Both the position numbers and the translations under genes were made by a program. A stretch of 45,640 nt of DNA from Anaerococcus sp. AGMB09787 (lineage in GTDB: Bacteria; Bacillota; Clostridia; Tissierellales; Peptoniphilaceae): NCBI RefSeq assembly GCF_022808955.1, contig NZ_JAKZEY010000008.1:1-45640 (forward strand), in the 5' to 3' direction. The notes beneath the pieces are model-generated. The model worked only from the letters and a program-made list of their open reading frames with translations. It searched no databases and was not told the DNA's origin. Positions 8,847 to 16,169 of this stretch are shown here, in pieces; the first letter of the stretch is position 1, and each line of letters opens with the position of its first letter.

Positions 8847-9422
8847 ATGAAAGAACTAGAAGAAAAAATTCTTGAAGAGGGAATCGTTCTAGGTCCTAAC
8901 ATCCTAAAAGTAGATTCTTTCCTAAACCAACAAATAGATAGCGAACTTATCCTCAAAATGGGCAAGGCCTTTGCTCAACATTTCAAAGACAAAAATATCG
9001 ACAAGGTCCTAACAGTCGAATCATCAGGTATTGCCCCAGCCCTAGCTACTGCTATTGAGCTTGGTGTAAAATGCGTATTCGCAAGAAAACAACAATCCCT
9101 CACCACAGGTGATAATGTCTACCACTCATCTGTATATTCCTTCACTAAAGAAGTTACCAATGAACTTATAGTATCCAAAAACTTCCTCAATGAAGATGAA
9201 AACGTCCTAATGATAGATGACTTCTTGGCAAACGGTCAAGCTGCCAAGGGAATGGTTGCCCTAGTAAGACAAGCCGGAGCAAATCCTGCAGGCCTTGGTA
9301 TAGTAATAGAAAAATCTTTCTCTGATGGTAGAAAGGTTGTAGAAGATATGGGAATTGACCTCTACTCCTTAGCAAGAATTAAGAGCCTAGATGATGGAAA
9401 AATTGAATTTGTAGAAGAATAA
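8847..9422 (+). CDS. xpt: Xanthine phosphoribosyltransferase, copy 1
   Basis: Converts xanthine and PRPP to XMP in purine salvage (191 aa, normal Xpt length). Seen: N-terminal [29 protein letters not shown]-like start (here FLNQQID), the [13 protein letters not shown] segment, FARKQQ, and the PRPP-binding signature [15 protein letters not shown]. ATG 8847 has AAGGAG six bases upstream. It is divergent from the aminopeptidase gene. A second copy at 15062 differs at six residues, all but one in the first 75 residues. Unlike copy 2, this copy has no hairpin terminator after its stop: the sequence switches to cassette DNA within a few bases. Confidence 0.95.
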   Translation: [191 protein letters not shown]

Positions 9423-9425
9423 AAA

Positions 9426-9812
9426 AGTAAAGATATTTTGCAAAACTATAAATAATCATTGTGACATTGTTAGTAGATTCTCTTAGACAATTTAGGACAA
9501 TCCCGGTGCTAGATCGTCGAAGTTAAATTAGAGTAGAGGTTATCATAACAATTTTAGAACATTTTATTTTTTAGTAATCCTTTTTTATATGTATATTTTT
9601 CATAAGATTAATTTTCTTTATATGCATTATTAATTATTTTAAAATGACTTTCTATAAAAATACATTTTTTAAATAGTTTATAAAATAAGCTATTACTATA
9701 TAATTCTAAGTCAATTTTAATATAAACATATATGATCGTTATTTAATTTAATAAAGATGCCACAGTATTTATAAATACTAATACTTTTGATAATATTAAT
9801 AGAATTCTACTC
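9426..9812. other. Gene-free left flank of the cassette
   Basis: 387 bases without a supportable gene. A short stretch at about 9465-9540 is less AT-rich than its surroundings (includes CAATCCCGGTGCTAGATCG) and may be a remnant or recombination site; it would encode only about 24 residues before a stop. The rest is AT-rich. A 16-base palindrome AGTATTTATAAATACT lies at 9764-9779, past the end of the cassette operon, and could act as a weak terminator for it. Confidence 0.5.
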
Positions 9813-11195
9813 TTATAAACTTAAAAATTTATATAGCAATGAAGAGAAAATTTTGAATTTCTTTTGTTCGTATCCATATACGAATGATTTGTGTAAATAT
9901 ATAAGATATTTTAACTGTAATGAATTTTCTTTTAGTATATATTGTAAAAACTTTAAAAATTTACCATTTGATACTAAATAATCTCTATATAATACTGACT
10001 TATCAATATACATATATGTATTAAAAAAATAATCTATAAGGACTATTAAGTTATCAATCGTCCCATCTATATTTTTCTTTATATTATAATAATTTGATAG
10101 TAATTTTTTATTTTGTAAAATACTGTAAACATCTTTATTCTTACTATAATTTTCTTCTATTTTATGAGAATCTAATAAAAGTATATCATAAAATTTTTTA
10201 GTTAATTCTGTCTCAGGAAAAAATTGAATTTTATTGATTTCAAAAATAATTAAAGCTTCGTAATTATTAGTTCTTTCTATTTTTTTTAATTCCCATATTA
10301 ATTTCAAGGTCTCATTCAAATCATCTTCCGTTTCCCTAGGATCAGATATTATAAATGAACATATAGTATTTATTTTACTATTTAACAAGTAATTAACATT
10401 ATTATATAATTGGCTCTTATCAATAACTTTATTATAATAATTTTGTATTTTTATACTTCCACTCTCTATTCCTAGAAATATAGATCTACATTTGCTTTTG
10501 CATAACATATCTATGACATTCCTATTTAATACATCTGTCCTCATACTACAAGAATACTCGTAATTTAAATTATTTTTATATTTTACAAACTCTTTAACAT
10601 CTTTCACGTTTTTGAAAAACAATTCATTAGTAAAAAAAACTGATTCGATATCATATTCTCCTATCAATTTATTTAATGTAAAATAGTCTACATCATAATT
10701 ATCATAACTTTTATAAGGTATATTTAAAGCGCAGTATTCACACACATATGGACAACCATTAAATGTATTTATAGAAATGTTCTTATTTTTATTATGATAT
10801 AGCAACTGATTACAGTCAAAAAGCTTTTGATAGTTTAATTTTAAAATATTAATATCGTCATACTTTTCTATCACAAAATCTGATATATAATTTAAATAGT
10901 TACCGAAAAATGTTATTTTATTACTTCCTCGATAAATATAATAAAGATATAAGGCATCTAAAATATTCTTGTATGTGACATGAATATAAATGTTGATGTC
11001 ATTAAATTTATAATTTTTAAAAAAGTGATCAATTATTTTATCATTATAAGTTTTCTTTTCTTTAATTTTCACACTTTTCGAAATATTTATTATTTCATTG
11101 TCTTTTAACAAATTATTCAAAATTAGTATCTCATTATCTACCTCAAAATCATTATTAATATTTAAATCATCTGCATCTAATATTATATTTTTCAT
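9813..11195 (-). CDS. Radical SAM protein (GIESGS-type), second enzyme of the RiPP-like cassette
   Basis: Putative 4Fe-4S radical SAM enzyme (460 aa). Seen: CPYVCEYC with Cys148, Cys152, Cys155 (CxxxCxxC), preceded by ISINTFNG as in cobalamin-domain-type radical SAM enzymes; FLGIESGS further on, a SAM-contact motif of that class; FIISDPRETEDDL. The ~140 residues before the cluster look like a degenerate Rossmann/B12-binding-type region (KITFFGNYLNYISDFV) but lack an obvious DxHxxG cobalamin motif. No SPASM cysteines at the C-terminus. ATG 11195 overlaps the exporter stop (ATGA), so it is the last gene of the cassette operon. Likely acts on the neighbouring peptide; substrate and reaction unknown. 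Strongly AT-rich codon use. Confidence 0.8.
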   Translation of the reverse strand: MKNIILDADDLNINNDFEVDNEILILNNLLKDNEIINISKSVKIKEKKTYNDKIIDHFFKNYKFNDINIYIHVTYKNILDALYLYYIYRGSNKITFFGNYLNYISDFVIEKYDDINILKLNYQKLFDCNQLLYHNKNKNISINTFNGCPYVCEYCALNIPYKSYDNYDVDYFTLNKLIGEYDIESVFFTNELFFKNVKDVKEFVKYKNNLNYEYSCSMRTDVLNRNVIDMLCKSKCRSIFLGIESGSIKIQNYYNKVIDKSQLYNNVNYLLNSKINTICSFIISDPRETEDDLNETLKLIWELKKIERTNNYEALIIFEINKIQFFPETELTKKFYDILLLDSHKIEENYSKNKDVYSILQNKKLLSNYYNIKKNIDGTIDNLIVLIDYFFNTYMYIDKSVLYRDYLVSNGKFLKFLQYILKENSLQLKYLIYLHKSFVYGYEQKKFKIFSSLLYKFLSL

Positions 11196-12787
11196 TTCAA
11201 TTCAACTTTCTTATAATATCTATTTTTATATTCATCGCTACTATTATGAGCTATATGTATTACCATCTTATCCTCTAAATTTAATATCAAATTTTCTATA
11301 TTTCTTGAATTATCGTTGTCTAAGCCTGATAGAATCTCATCTAAAATAATTATCTTTTTATCTGATAATAAAATTTTTGCCATATATAATCTTGATGCTT
11401 CGCCACCAGAAATAGAATTTATATCCTGATCTATAATTCTATCTAATCCATTTTCATCCAATATGTAAGATAAGTTTACATCATTAATAACCTTTAGAAT
11501 ATCTTCATCTGAATGAACACCAAGTGGATCAACGTTTTCTCTAATTGATTGATTAAAGATAAAACGATCTTGTGGAACATACATTATTTGTTTTTCTATA
11601 TCTACATCTTTCAATTCCCTTAGTTCTACATTATTATATTTGATAGATCCAGTATAATTTTCATTATATTTCATAAGAATTTTTACTAAAGTTGACTTGC
11701 CAGATCCACTATGTCCTATAATTAGGTATTTTTTATTATCTTCAAAGTTAATATTTAAGTCTTTCTTAAAAACTTTTTCGCCTATATTGTACTCATAATT
11801 AGCATTTCTAATCTTTATATTCCTAAATATTTCTCTTTTGCTTTTGTAATTATCAATATTTATATCTAAGACTTTCTCTATATTTTCGTTAATTTCTTTG
11901 ACCGTAGATATTCCTATAAAAGAATTGATTATATTTATCACAGGTTCTTGAATATAAACGGATAGTTGTACAAAAGTCATAAACATTCCAAAATCAATAT
12001 TTCCTCTTGTGAAGTATATAAAACTAAGTAGTACTGATGATACTTGAGAAATAGTAACGCCTGCATTCGCAAAGAAAGCTGATAAATTTGAAAGAAACTG
12101 ATCTTTTTTAGCAGCTTTTTTTGATTTATCTACAACTTTCGCCACTTTTCTTATAGAATTTTGATAGGAATTATTATTTTTAATTATTAGTATTGATTCA
12201 AGATACTCTCTCATGAATTCAAGTAAGTTAGAATTTTCTTGAATATTCTTTTTCGTACTTTCCCACATTTTTTTAGGAAAAACTACATTATTAATTATTA
12301 ATGGTAACATAAATACCATAAGAAACAGATTTATTTTTATATCTATTCTTGCTATTAATATAAAGACCCATAATAATGAAAGCGCACTAGTAATTATATT
12401 TATCCAGCTATCTAAATATCTAAATTTCCATGTATCTACCTTTGCCAAAATTTCATTATAAAAATATCCCTTAGGTTTTTTTGCTATATTTGAAGCCTTA
12501 GAATACATAATGTTTTCAAAAGATTTTTTCCTTATTTCAGAGCATATATCTTCCCTTATCAAACCTATATAAATATAATTAAATCCTGAAAATGATAAGG
12601 CAAATAATATAAGTAATACTATCTTAACCAACTCAAAAACTACTATATCTCCATTTTCTGTAAATATATTAGTTAATAAAGAAAAAGAGTAAGATATAGA
12701 AACCTGAGATAAAGATCCCAATAATATAGCGATTGCCAATAAATTTTTTTCTTTTAGTGTTAACAATTTTAAAATTTTTTTACTCAT
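11192..12787 (-). CDS. ABC exporter with fused membrane and ATPase domains
   Basis: Half-transporter of the ABC exporter type (531 aa). Seen: six-helix membrane domain in roughly the first 300 residues, then an ATPase domain with Walker A GHSGSGKS (about 358-365), VPQDRFIFNQSIREN, signature SISGGEASR (about 458-466) and Walker B KIIILDEILSGLD. There is no N-terminal C39 peptidase domain, so leader cleavage would need another protease. I chose ATG 12787 over the in-frame TTG at 12805: AAAGGA lies seven bases before 12787. It follows the candidate precursor gene by 43 bases and overlaps the next enzyme gene, so it probably exports the modified peptide and may give self-protection. Confidence 0.88.
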   Translation of the reverse strand: MSKKILKLLTLKEKNLLAIAILLGSLSQVSISYSFSLLTNIFTENGDIVVFELVKIVLLILFALSFSGFNYIYIGLIREDICSEIRKKSFENIMYSKASNIAKKPKGYFYNEILAKVDTWKFRYLDSWINIITSALSLLWVFILIARIDIKINLFLMVFMLPLIINNVVFPKKMWESTKKNIQENSNLLEFMREYLESILIIKNNNSYQNSIRKVAKVVDKSKKAAKKDQFLSNLSAFFANAGVTISQVSSVLLSFIYFTRGNIDFGMFMTFVQLSVYIQEPVINIINSFIGISTVKEINENIEKVLDINIDNYKSKREIFRNIKIRNANYEYNIGEKVFKKDLNINFEDNKKYLIIGHSGSGKSTLVKILMKYNENYTGSIKYNNVELRELKDVDIEKQIMYVPQDRFIFNQSIRENVDPLGVHSDEDILKVINDVNLSYILDENGLDRIIDQDINSISGGEASRLYMAKILLSDKKIIILDEILSGLDNDNSRNIENLILNLEDKMVIHIAHNSSDEYKNRYYKKVELK

Positions 12788-12807
12788 AATATATCCTTTG
12801 AACAATT

Positions 12808-12820
12808 ATTATGCCGACTT
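12808..12820. repeat. Inverted repeat arm A beside the candidate precursor gene
   Basis: ATTATGCCGACTT, the exact reverse complement of 13045-13057. Lies between the precursor stop and the exporter start. Confidence 0.85.
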
Positions 12821-12830
12821 AAATAATTAA

Positions 12831-13001
12831 CTAATCATTAATCAATTCTTGCTTTTTTAATTTAATAATTTCTATTAGTATGCTTTGTGTACTCCAATTA
12901 TTACATGCACAATTACTCATAACTACTTCTCCACAATTATTTCTCCTAACGTACTCTTCTCTTTGATTTTCTTTTTTTTCTAATAAACTTGTATTCTTCA
13001 C
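12831..13001 (-). CDS. Candidate RiPP precursor peptide, 56 aa
   Basis: Not recognised as a known family. Start GTG 13001 is preferred: GAGGAGG at 13006-13012 is the best ribosome site in the cassette, four bases upstream. A longer frame from TTG at 13067 would run through the inverted repeat and has no ribosome site. The peptide has a charged N-terminal part (KKENQREEYVRR, leader-like), then NNCGEVVMSNCACNNW with Cys23, Cys31, Cys33 and Trp36, then a hydrophobic/basic tail. Position between a SPASM radical SAM enzyme and an exporter suggests it is the substrate; thioether or other side-chain crosslinks at the cysteines would be the sactipeptide/ranthipeptide expectation. The precursor lying after its maturase is a less common order. 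Confidence 0.6.
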   Translation of the reverse strand: MKNTSLLEKKENQREEYVRRNNCGEVVMSNCACNNWSTQSILIEIIKLKKQELIND

Positions 13002-13044
13002 TCTTCCTCCTCGTATATTATATAAGTAAATTTTCTTAATTAGA

Positions 13045-13057
13045 AAGTCGGCATAAT
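13045..13057. repeat. Inverted repeat arm B beside the candidate precursor gene
   Basis: AAGTCGGCATAAT, exact reverse complement of arm A at 12808-12820; 224 bases separate the arms and the whole precursor gene, with its ribosome site, lies between them. Confidence 0.85.
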
Positions 13058-13073
13058 CATTATCCAAAAGTCC

Positions 13074-14351
13074 TTAAATTTTCCCTTCCAATATGTTAAT
13101 CATCATTAATTTTGAATGTATACAAAATCCAACATCAATATTATTTTTATTATATTGCTTATAACAACCACCTCCACATATAGGCAAAGCATAGCATTGT
13201 AAACATATTTCATTATAAATTGGACTTTTACATTTTATATTAATATTTTTATTTTCTATATTTAATAACTTTTGAAAACTGTAAGTTGTTATATTTCCAA
13301 TATAACTATTTTTATAATTAAAATCACAATTACATATACTAACACTTCCATCATAAGAAACAGTTATTTGCTCTCCAGCAATTGCAGAACAATCTGCATA
13401 TTTGAAAATATTCAAATAAAAGGAATTTAACTTTCTATTTATTCTATCTTCATATATATTTGAATTATAATTAAATAAATAACTATTTATTATAAATTTC
13501 GTTGCTTTTTCATAGTAGTTTTTAATATAATCAAAAGCAACATTTTTATCAAAATGAAGCATATTATAATTTATATTCTTTATATTTTCATTTCTATACC
13601 ATTTAATTACATTTTCAAAATTATTAATAACTTTTTCTGTAAGAGTAAGCGATATCCCAAAGTTTATAGAATATTTATCAAGCAATTCTTTTTTATCTAG
13701 TGCATTATTAAATACTTTATTATTATATCCTCTTCTTTCATTTATATTATTTGGTCCGTCTATAGATATACCAACACTTACATTATACTTACTTAAAAAT
13801 TTTATAACTTCTTCGTCTAAAAGAGTTGCATTTGTAATCATCGAAATTTTGTATGTGAATCCTTTTTTTCTTAAAGTTTCAACAATATAAAAAAATTCTT
13901 TTTTATTTAATAATGGTTCTCCTCCATAAAATATCAATATAAATTCTTCACGATTATTTTCTATGTATTCAAATACCCTATTAATTAAAATTTCCGATAT
14001 GGTTCTAGTCATATTCAAATAACCATTACTTATATACTTGTTTTTATAAACAAAACAATAATCACATTTCATATTACAAGAAGCAGATGGGACAACATAT
14101 AGAGTTTTTAAATTAATGTTCTTTTCAAATGTCCTAACAAGTAATTCATAAAGTTCTTTGTCAACTTTTTCATTCACGATATAGATAAATTTACTTAATA
14201 AGATTTTTTTCTCTTCTTTACTTACTTCGAAATTTAATATTCTCCTAAAAAATTCCTTATCTATATATAAAATTTCAAAATATATAATATTGTATATTGC
14301 ATATTCATTTTGTGAGATATTTATAAATTTAGCAAATTTTGATATTTTCAT
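13074..14351 (-). CDS. Radical SAM/SPASM peptide maturase
   Basis: Putative RiPP-modifying radical SAM enzyme (425 aa). Domains seen: an N-terminal ~80 residues of low similarity that may bind the leader peptide; radical SAM core with CNMKCDYC (Cys92, Cys96, Cys99) and GGEPLLN (143-149), NATLLDEE, ISIDGP; C-terminal SPASM domain with Cys321, Cys340, Cys342, Cys374, Cys383, Cys386, Cys392, Cys396 and Cys410, including CLQCYALPICGGGC, enough for two auxiliary 4Fe-4S clusters. This is the architecture of sactionine/ranthipeptide maturases and anaerobic sulfatase-maturase relatives. First gene of the cassette operon; a 56-residue Cys peptide is encoded 72 bases downstream. ATG 14351 has TAGGAG about eight bases upstream. 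Confidence 0.88.
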   Translation of the reverse strand: MKISKFAKFINISQNEYAIYNIIYFEILYIDKEFFRRILNFEVSKEEKKILLSKFIYIVNEKVDKELYELLVRTFEKNINLKTLYVVPSASCNMKCDYCFVYKNKYISNGYLNMTRTISEILINRVFEYIENNREEFILIFYGGEPLLNKKEFFYIVETLRKKGFTYKISMITNATLLDEEVIKFLSKYNVSVGISIDGPNNINERRGYNNKVFNNALDKKELLDKYSINFGISLTLTEKVINNFENVIKWYRNENIKNINYNMLHFDKNVAFDYIKNYYEKATKFIINSYLFNYNSNIYEDRINRKLNSFYLNIFKYADCSAIAGEQITVSYDGSVSICNCDFNYKNSYIGNITTYSFQKLLNIENKNINIKCKSPIYNEICLQCYALPICGGGCYKQYNKNNIDVGFCIHSKLMMINILEGKI

Positions 14352-14419
14352 TTAAACTCCTAATAGAAATTAAACTTTAAATTTTTCTTTATATTAATTT
14401 AAACTACGGTATATAAAAT

Positions 14420-14448
14420 ATAGTAACATATAATATAAATAATTGCAA
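14420..14448 (-). promoter_or_regulatory. Possible promoter of the RiPP-like operon
   Basis: Minus strand: TTGCAA (14448-14443), 17-base spacer, TACTAT (14425-14420), about 70 bases before ATG 14351. The surrounding DNA is so AT-rich that chance matches are likely. The 284 bases between this gene and the apeB fragment hold nothing else I can support. Confidence 0.4.
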
Positions 14449-14635
14449 TTATAATTCAGATAAATTTAGCAACTAAAAAGTCAAGTCCATAATATTGTGT
14501 AAATTAATCTATTTACAATATTCAATATCTCATTTTAATACCTATTCTAAATGATGTTATTCAATTACATTAATTTTTGCTCATTAATATAGTTTCTTAG
14601 CATATATATGTTTATCTCACATCTTCATCTAGTTT

Positions 14636-14902
14636 TCAATCCTTGTATATTTTGCTTCGTGTATGCATTGAGTAAAATTTACTATTAGCCAAATCAGACC
14701 TTAGGTTAAAGGCGATTAGGGCAGTGTCATCTCTTTTGACATAATACTTTCCCTTATCTTCTATTTCCCACGAATCAGTCTCTCTTAGTTCCTCATATCC
14801 ATTTTCTTCCAAAAAATCTGCTGCATTCTTAATAGCATAGTAAGAAACTGGACTTTGGTCAATAAAACCAATTAAATCTTTAATAAAATCTTCCTTCTTC
14901 AT
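14636..14902 (-). pseudogene. Truncated second copy of the M18 aminopeptidase gene
   Basis: Encodes the first ~70 residues of the aminopeptidase (through FNLRSDL), then 18 unrelated residues from cassette DNA and a stop. It keeps start codon and upstream region but none of the metal ligands, so it cannot be an active peptidase. Several substitutions against the intact gene (for example AIKNAADF versus AVNNAVDF, ETDSWEIEDKG versus EADSWELEDMG) show that it is not a recent exact duplication. It marks the right edge of the inserted cassette. Confidence 0.88.
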
Positions 14903-14995
14903 ACTATCTATGCTACCATATACTTCAACAAATGCATCTTTTATATAAATTCTAGTTGAGTTTTTAATTATCTTACTAGGAATACCTAACCCATC

Positions 14996-15023
14996 TTGAT
15001 AAAATCCTTATAAACATTATAAT
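14996..15023 (+). promoter_or_regulatory. Promoter of xpt copy 2
   Basis: TTGATA (14996-15001), 16-base spacer, TATAAT (15018-15023); same spacing and position relative to the start as in copy 1. Confidence 0.7.
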
Positions 15024-15061
15024 AATAAAAAGTACTAAACAAATATCCATAAGGAGTTAAT

Positions 15062-15637
15062 ATGAAAGAACTAGAAGAAAAAATTCTTGAAGAGGGAATC
15101 GTTCTAGGTCCTAATATCCTAAAAGTAGATTCTTTCCTAAACCAACAAATAGATAGCAAACTTATCCTCAAAATGGGCAAGGCCTTTGCTGAATATTTCA
15201 AAGACAAAAAGATCGACAAGGTCTTAACAGTAGAATCATCAGGTATTGCCCCTGCCCTCGCTACAGCTACAGAGCTTGGTGTAAAATGCGTATTCGCAAG
15301 AAAACAACAATCCCTCACCACAGGTGATAATGTCTACCACTCATCTGTATATTCCTTCACTAAAGAAGTTACCAATGAACTTATAGTATCCAAAAACTTC
15401 CTCAATGAAGATGAAAACGTCCTAATGATAGATGACTTCTTGGCAAACGGTCAAGCTGCCAAGGGAATGGTTGCCCTAGTAAGACAAGCCGGAGCAAATC
15501 CTGCAGGCCTTGGTATAGTAATAGAAAAATCTTTCTCTGATGGTAGAAGGGTTGTAGAAGATATGGGAATTGACCTCTACTCCTTAGCAAGAATTAAGAG
15601 CCTAGATGATGGAAAAATTGAATTTGTAGAAGAATAA
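15062..15637 (+). CDS. xpt: Xanthine phosphoribosyltransferase, copy 2
   Basis: Full-length Xpt (191 aa) with the PRPP signature [15 protein letters not shown] intact. Differences from copy 1: Lys for Glu at about 33, Glu-Tyr for Gln-His at about 44-45, Lys for Asn near 50, Thr for Ile near 74, and Arg for Lys near 170. None falls in the PRPP motif, so both copies are probably active. AAGGAG precedes the ATG. A hairpin terminator follows. The 5' third is diverged from copy 1, while the rest is almost identical at the DNA level, a mosaic that suggests recombination or gene conversion between copies. Confidence 0.95.
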   Translation: [191 protein letters not shown]

Positions 15638-15644
15638 AAATTAT

Positions 15645-15671
15645 AGCACAGGTTGTAGATCTGTGCTTTTT
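15645..15671 (+). terminator. Terminator of xpt copy 2
   Basis: AGCACAG / CTGTGCT 7-bp stem, 9-base loop, then TTTTTACTTTG. Absent after xpt copy 1. Confidence 0.8.
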
Positions 15672-16086
15672 ACTTTGATTAATATAACAATACATATGCT
15701 TTTATTTATAAGTCTTATTATTTAACTTTTGTAGGTAATAGGACATAATATTTTATACTATGTAAAGCTTCTAAAAATACACAATATTTTATACTATTTA
15801 AATCTTTCAGATTTAGATTCTTTCTAATCACAAATGATAATGCTCCTTGTTAAGTAAAACAAAAAGACCATTTATTAATTTAATATCTAATGTAGTATTA
15901 ATCAGCAATATATTAAACTTATATATAAGTTATCATATTAATATATATTTTGCAAAAATAATTTATATATTTCAAAGAGAGAAGTAATACTAGCTCTATA
16001 AATATTTGATGATAGAATTTCTCTGTTAAATTCCGATTTTTTATGGCATTATTAATCTTAATCATTTAATAATGCCTATCATTATC
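15672..16086. other. Gene-free AT-rich stretch with small repeats
   Basis: No supportable gene. It contains a 15-bp direct repeat AATATTTTATACTAT at 15747-15761 and 15783-15797 (36-bp period), and a perfect 11-bp inverted repeat GGCATTATTAA (16045-16055) / TTAATAATGCC (16066-16076) with a 10-base loop. No T-run follows the hairpin, so a terminator role is doubtful. Confidence 0.6.
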
Positions 16087-16114
16087 TTTACATATAAAAA
16101 TCCTGTGATACAAT
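16087..16114 (+). promoter_or_regulatory. Promoter of the DUF454 gene
   Basis: TTTACA (16087-16092), 16-base spacer, TACAAT (16109-16114), about 55 bases before ATG 16170. Confidence 0.6.
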
Positions 16115-16169
16115 TTTATTAGTACGTAATAATTTTAGAAGATACATTAATAGCGTAAGGAGTGATTTT

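Larger units (their letters stand above)
8477..9425. repeat. Direct repeat copy 1: 5' part of apeB, intergenic region and xpt
   Basis: About 950 bp that occur again, same orientation, at 14693-15640. The match begins in codon ~70 of the aminopeptidase gene and ends in the A-run just after the xpt stop. The apeB part and the first ~210 bp of xpt differ at many scattered bases; from about 9057 to the end the two copies differ at only one base that I found (9334 region, aaagg versus agagg type change). Confidence 0.93.
9424..14692. other. AT-rich inserted cassette carrying a putative RiPP gene cluster
   Basis: About 5.3 kb between the two apeB-xpt repeats. It holds four minus-strand genes: radical SAM/SPASM enzyme, candidate precursor peptide, ABC exporter, second radical SAM enzyme. 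Base composition is visibly different: the 60 bases from 10021 contain 13 G/C, against 20 in the 60 bases from 8041 in apeB. Coding is rich in Asn, Ile, Lys and Tyr, unlike the flanking genes. No integrase or transposase gene is seen inside. Left junction is just after the xpt stop, right junction at about 14693 where homology to apeB begins. Confidence 0.75.
14693..15640. repeat. Direct repeat copy 2: apeB fragment, intergenic region and xpt
   Basis: Partner of 8477-9425, same orientation. The intergenic part is also duplicated, with the xpt promoter and AAGGAG site retained. The match ends a few bases after the xpt stop; beyond it this copy has the xpt terminator that copy 1 lacks, so the DNA to the right is probably the original downstream context of xpt. 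Confidence 0.93.

Noticed and set aside
9787-9981. 64-residue plus-strand ORF at the left of the cassette
   Set aside because: It is mostly antisense to the end of the second radical SAM gene, has no ribosome site, and reads as low-complexity AT-rich sequence.
12808-13057. The inverted repeat pair as ends of a small insertion sequence or MITE
   Set aside because: The arms are only 13 bp, no target-site duplication is visible outside them, and the enclosed DNA is a translated gene with its own ribosome site in operon context. Kept as a finding, not annotated as a mobile element.
12831-13067. 78-residue version of the candidate precursor from TTG 13067
   Set aside because: No ribosome site before the TTG, and the extra residues come from the inverted repeat arm; GTG 13001 has GAGGAGG.
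14986-15321. 111-residue minus-strand ORF across the second xpt copy
   Set aside because: Antisense to xpt; a shorter equivalent exists in copy 1 only because the sequence is duplicated.
15747-15797. Possible CRISPR repeats
   Set aside because: Only two 15-bp AT-rich copies with a 21-base gap; far too few and too short.
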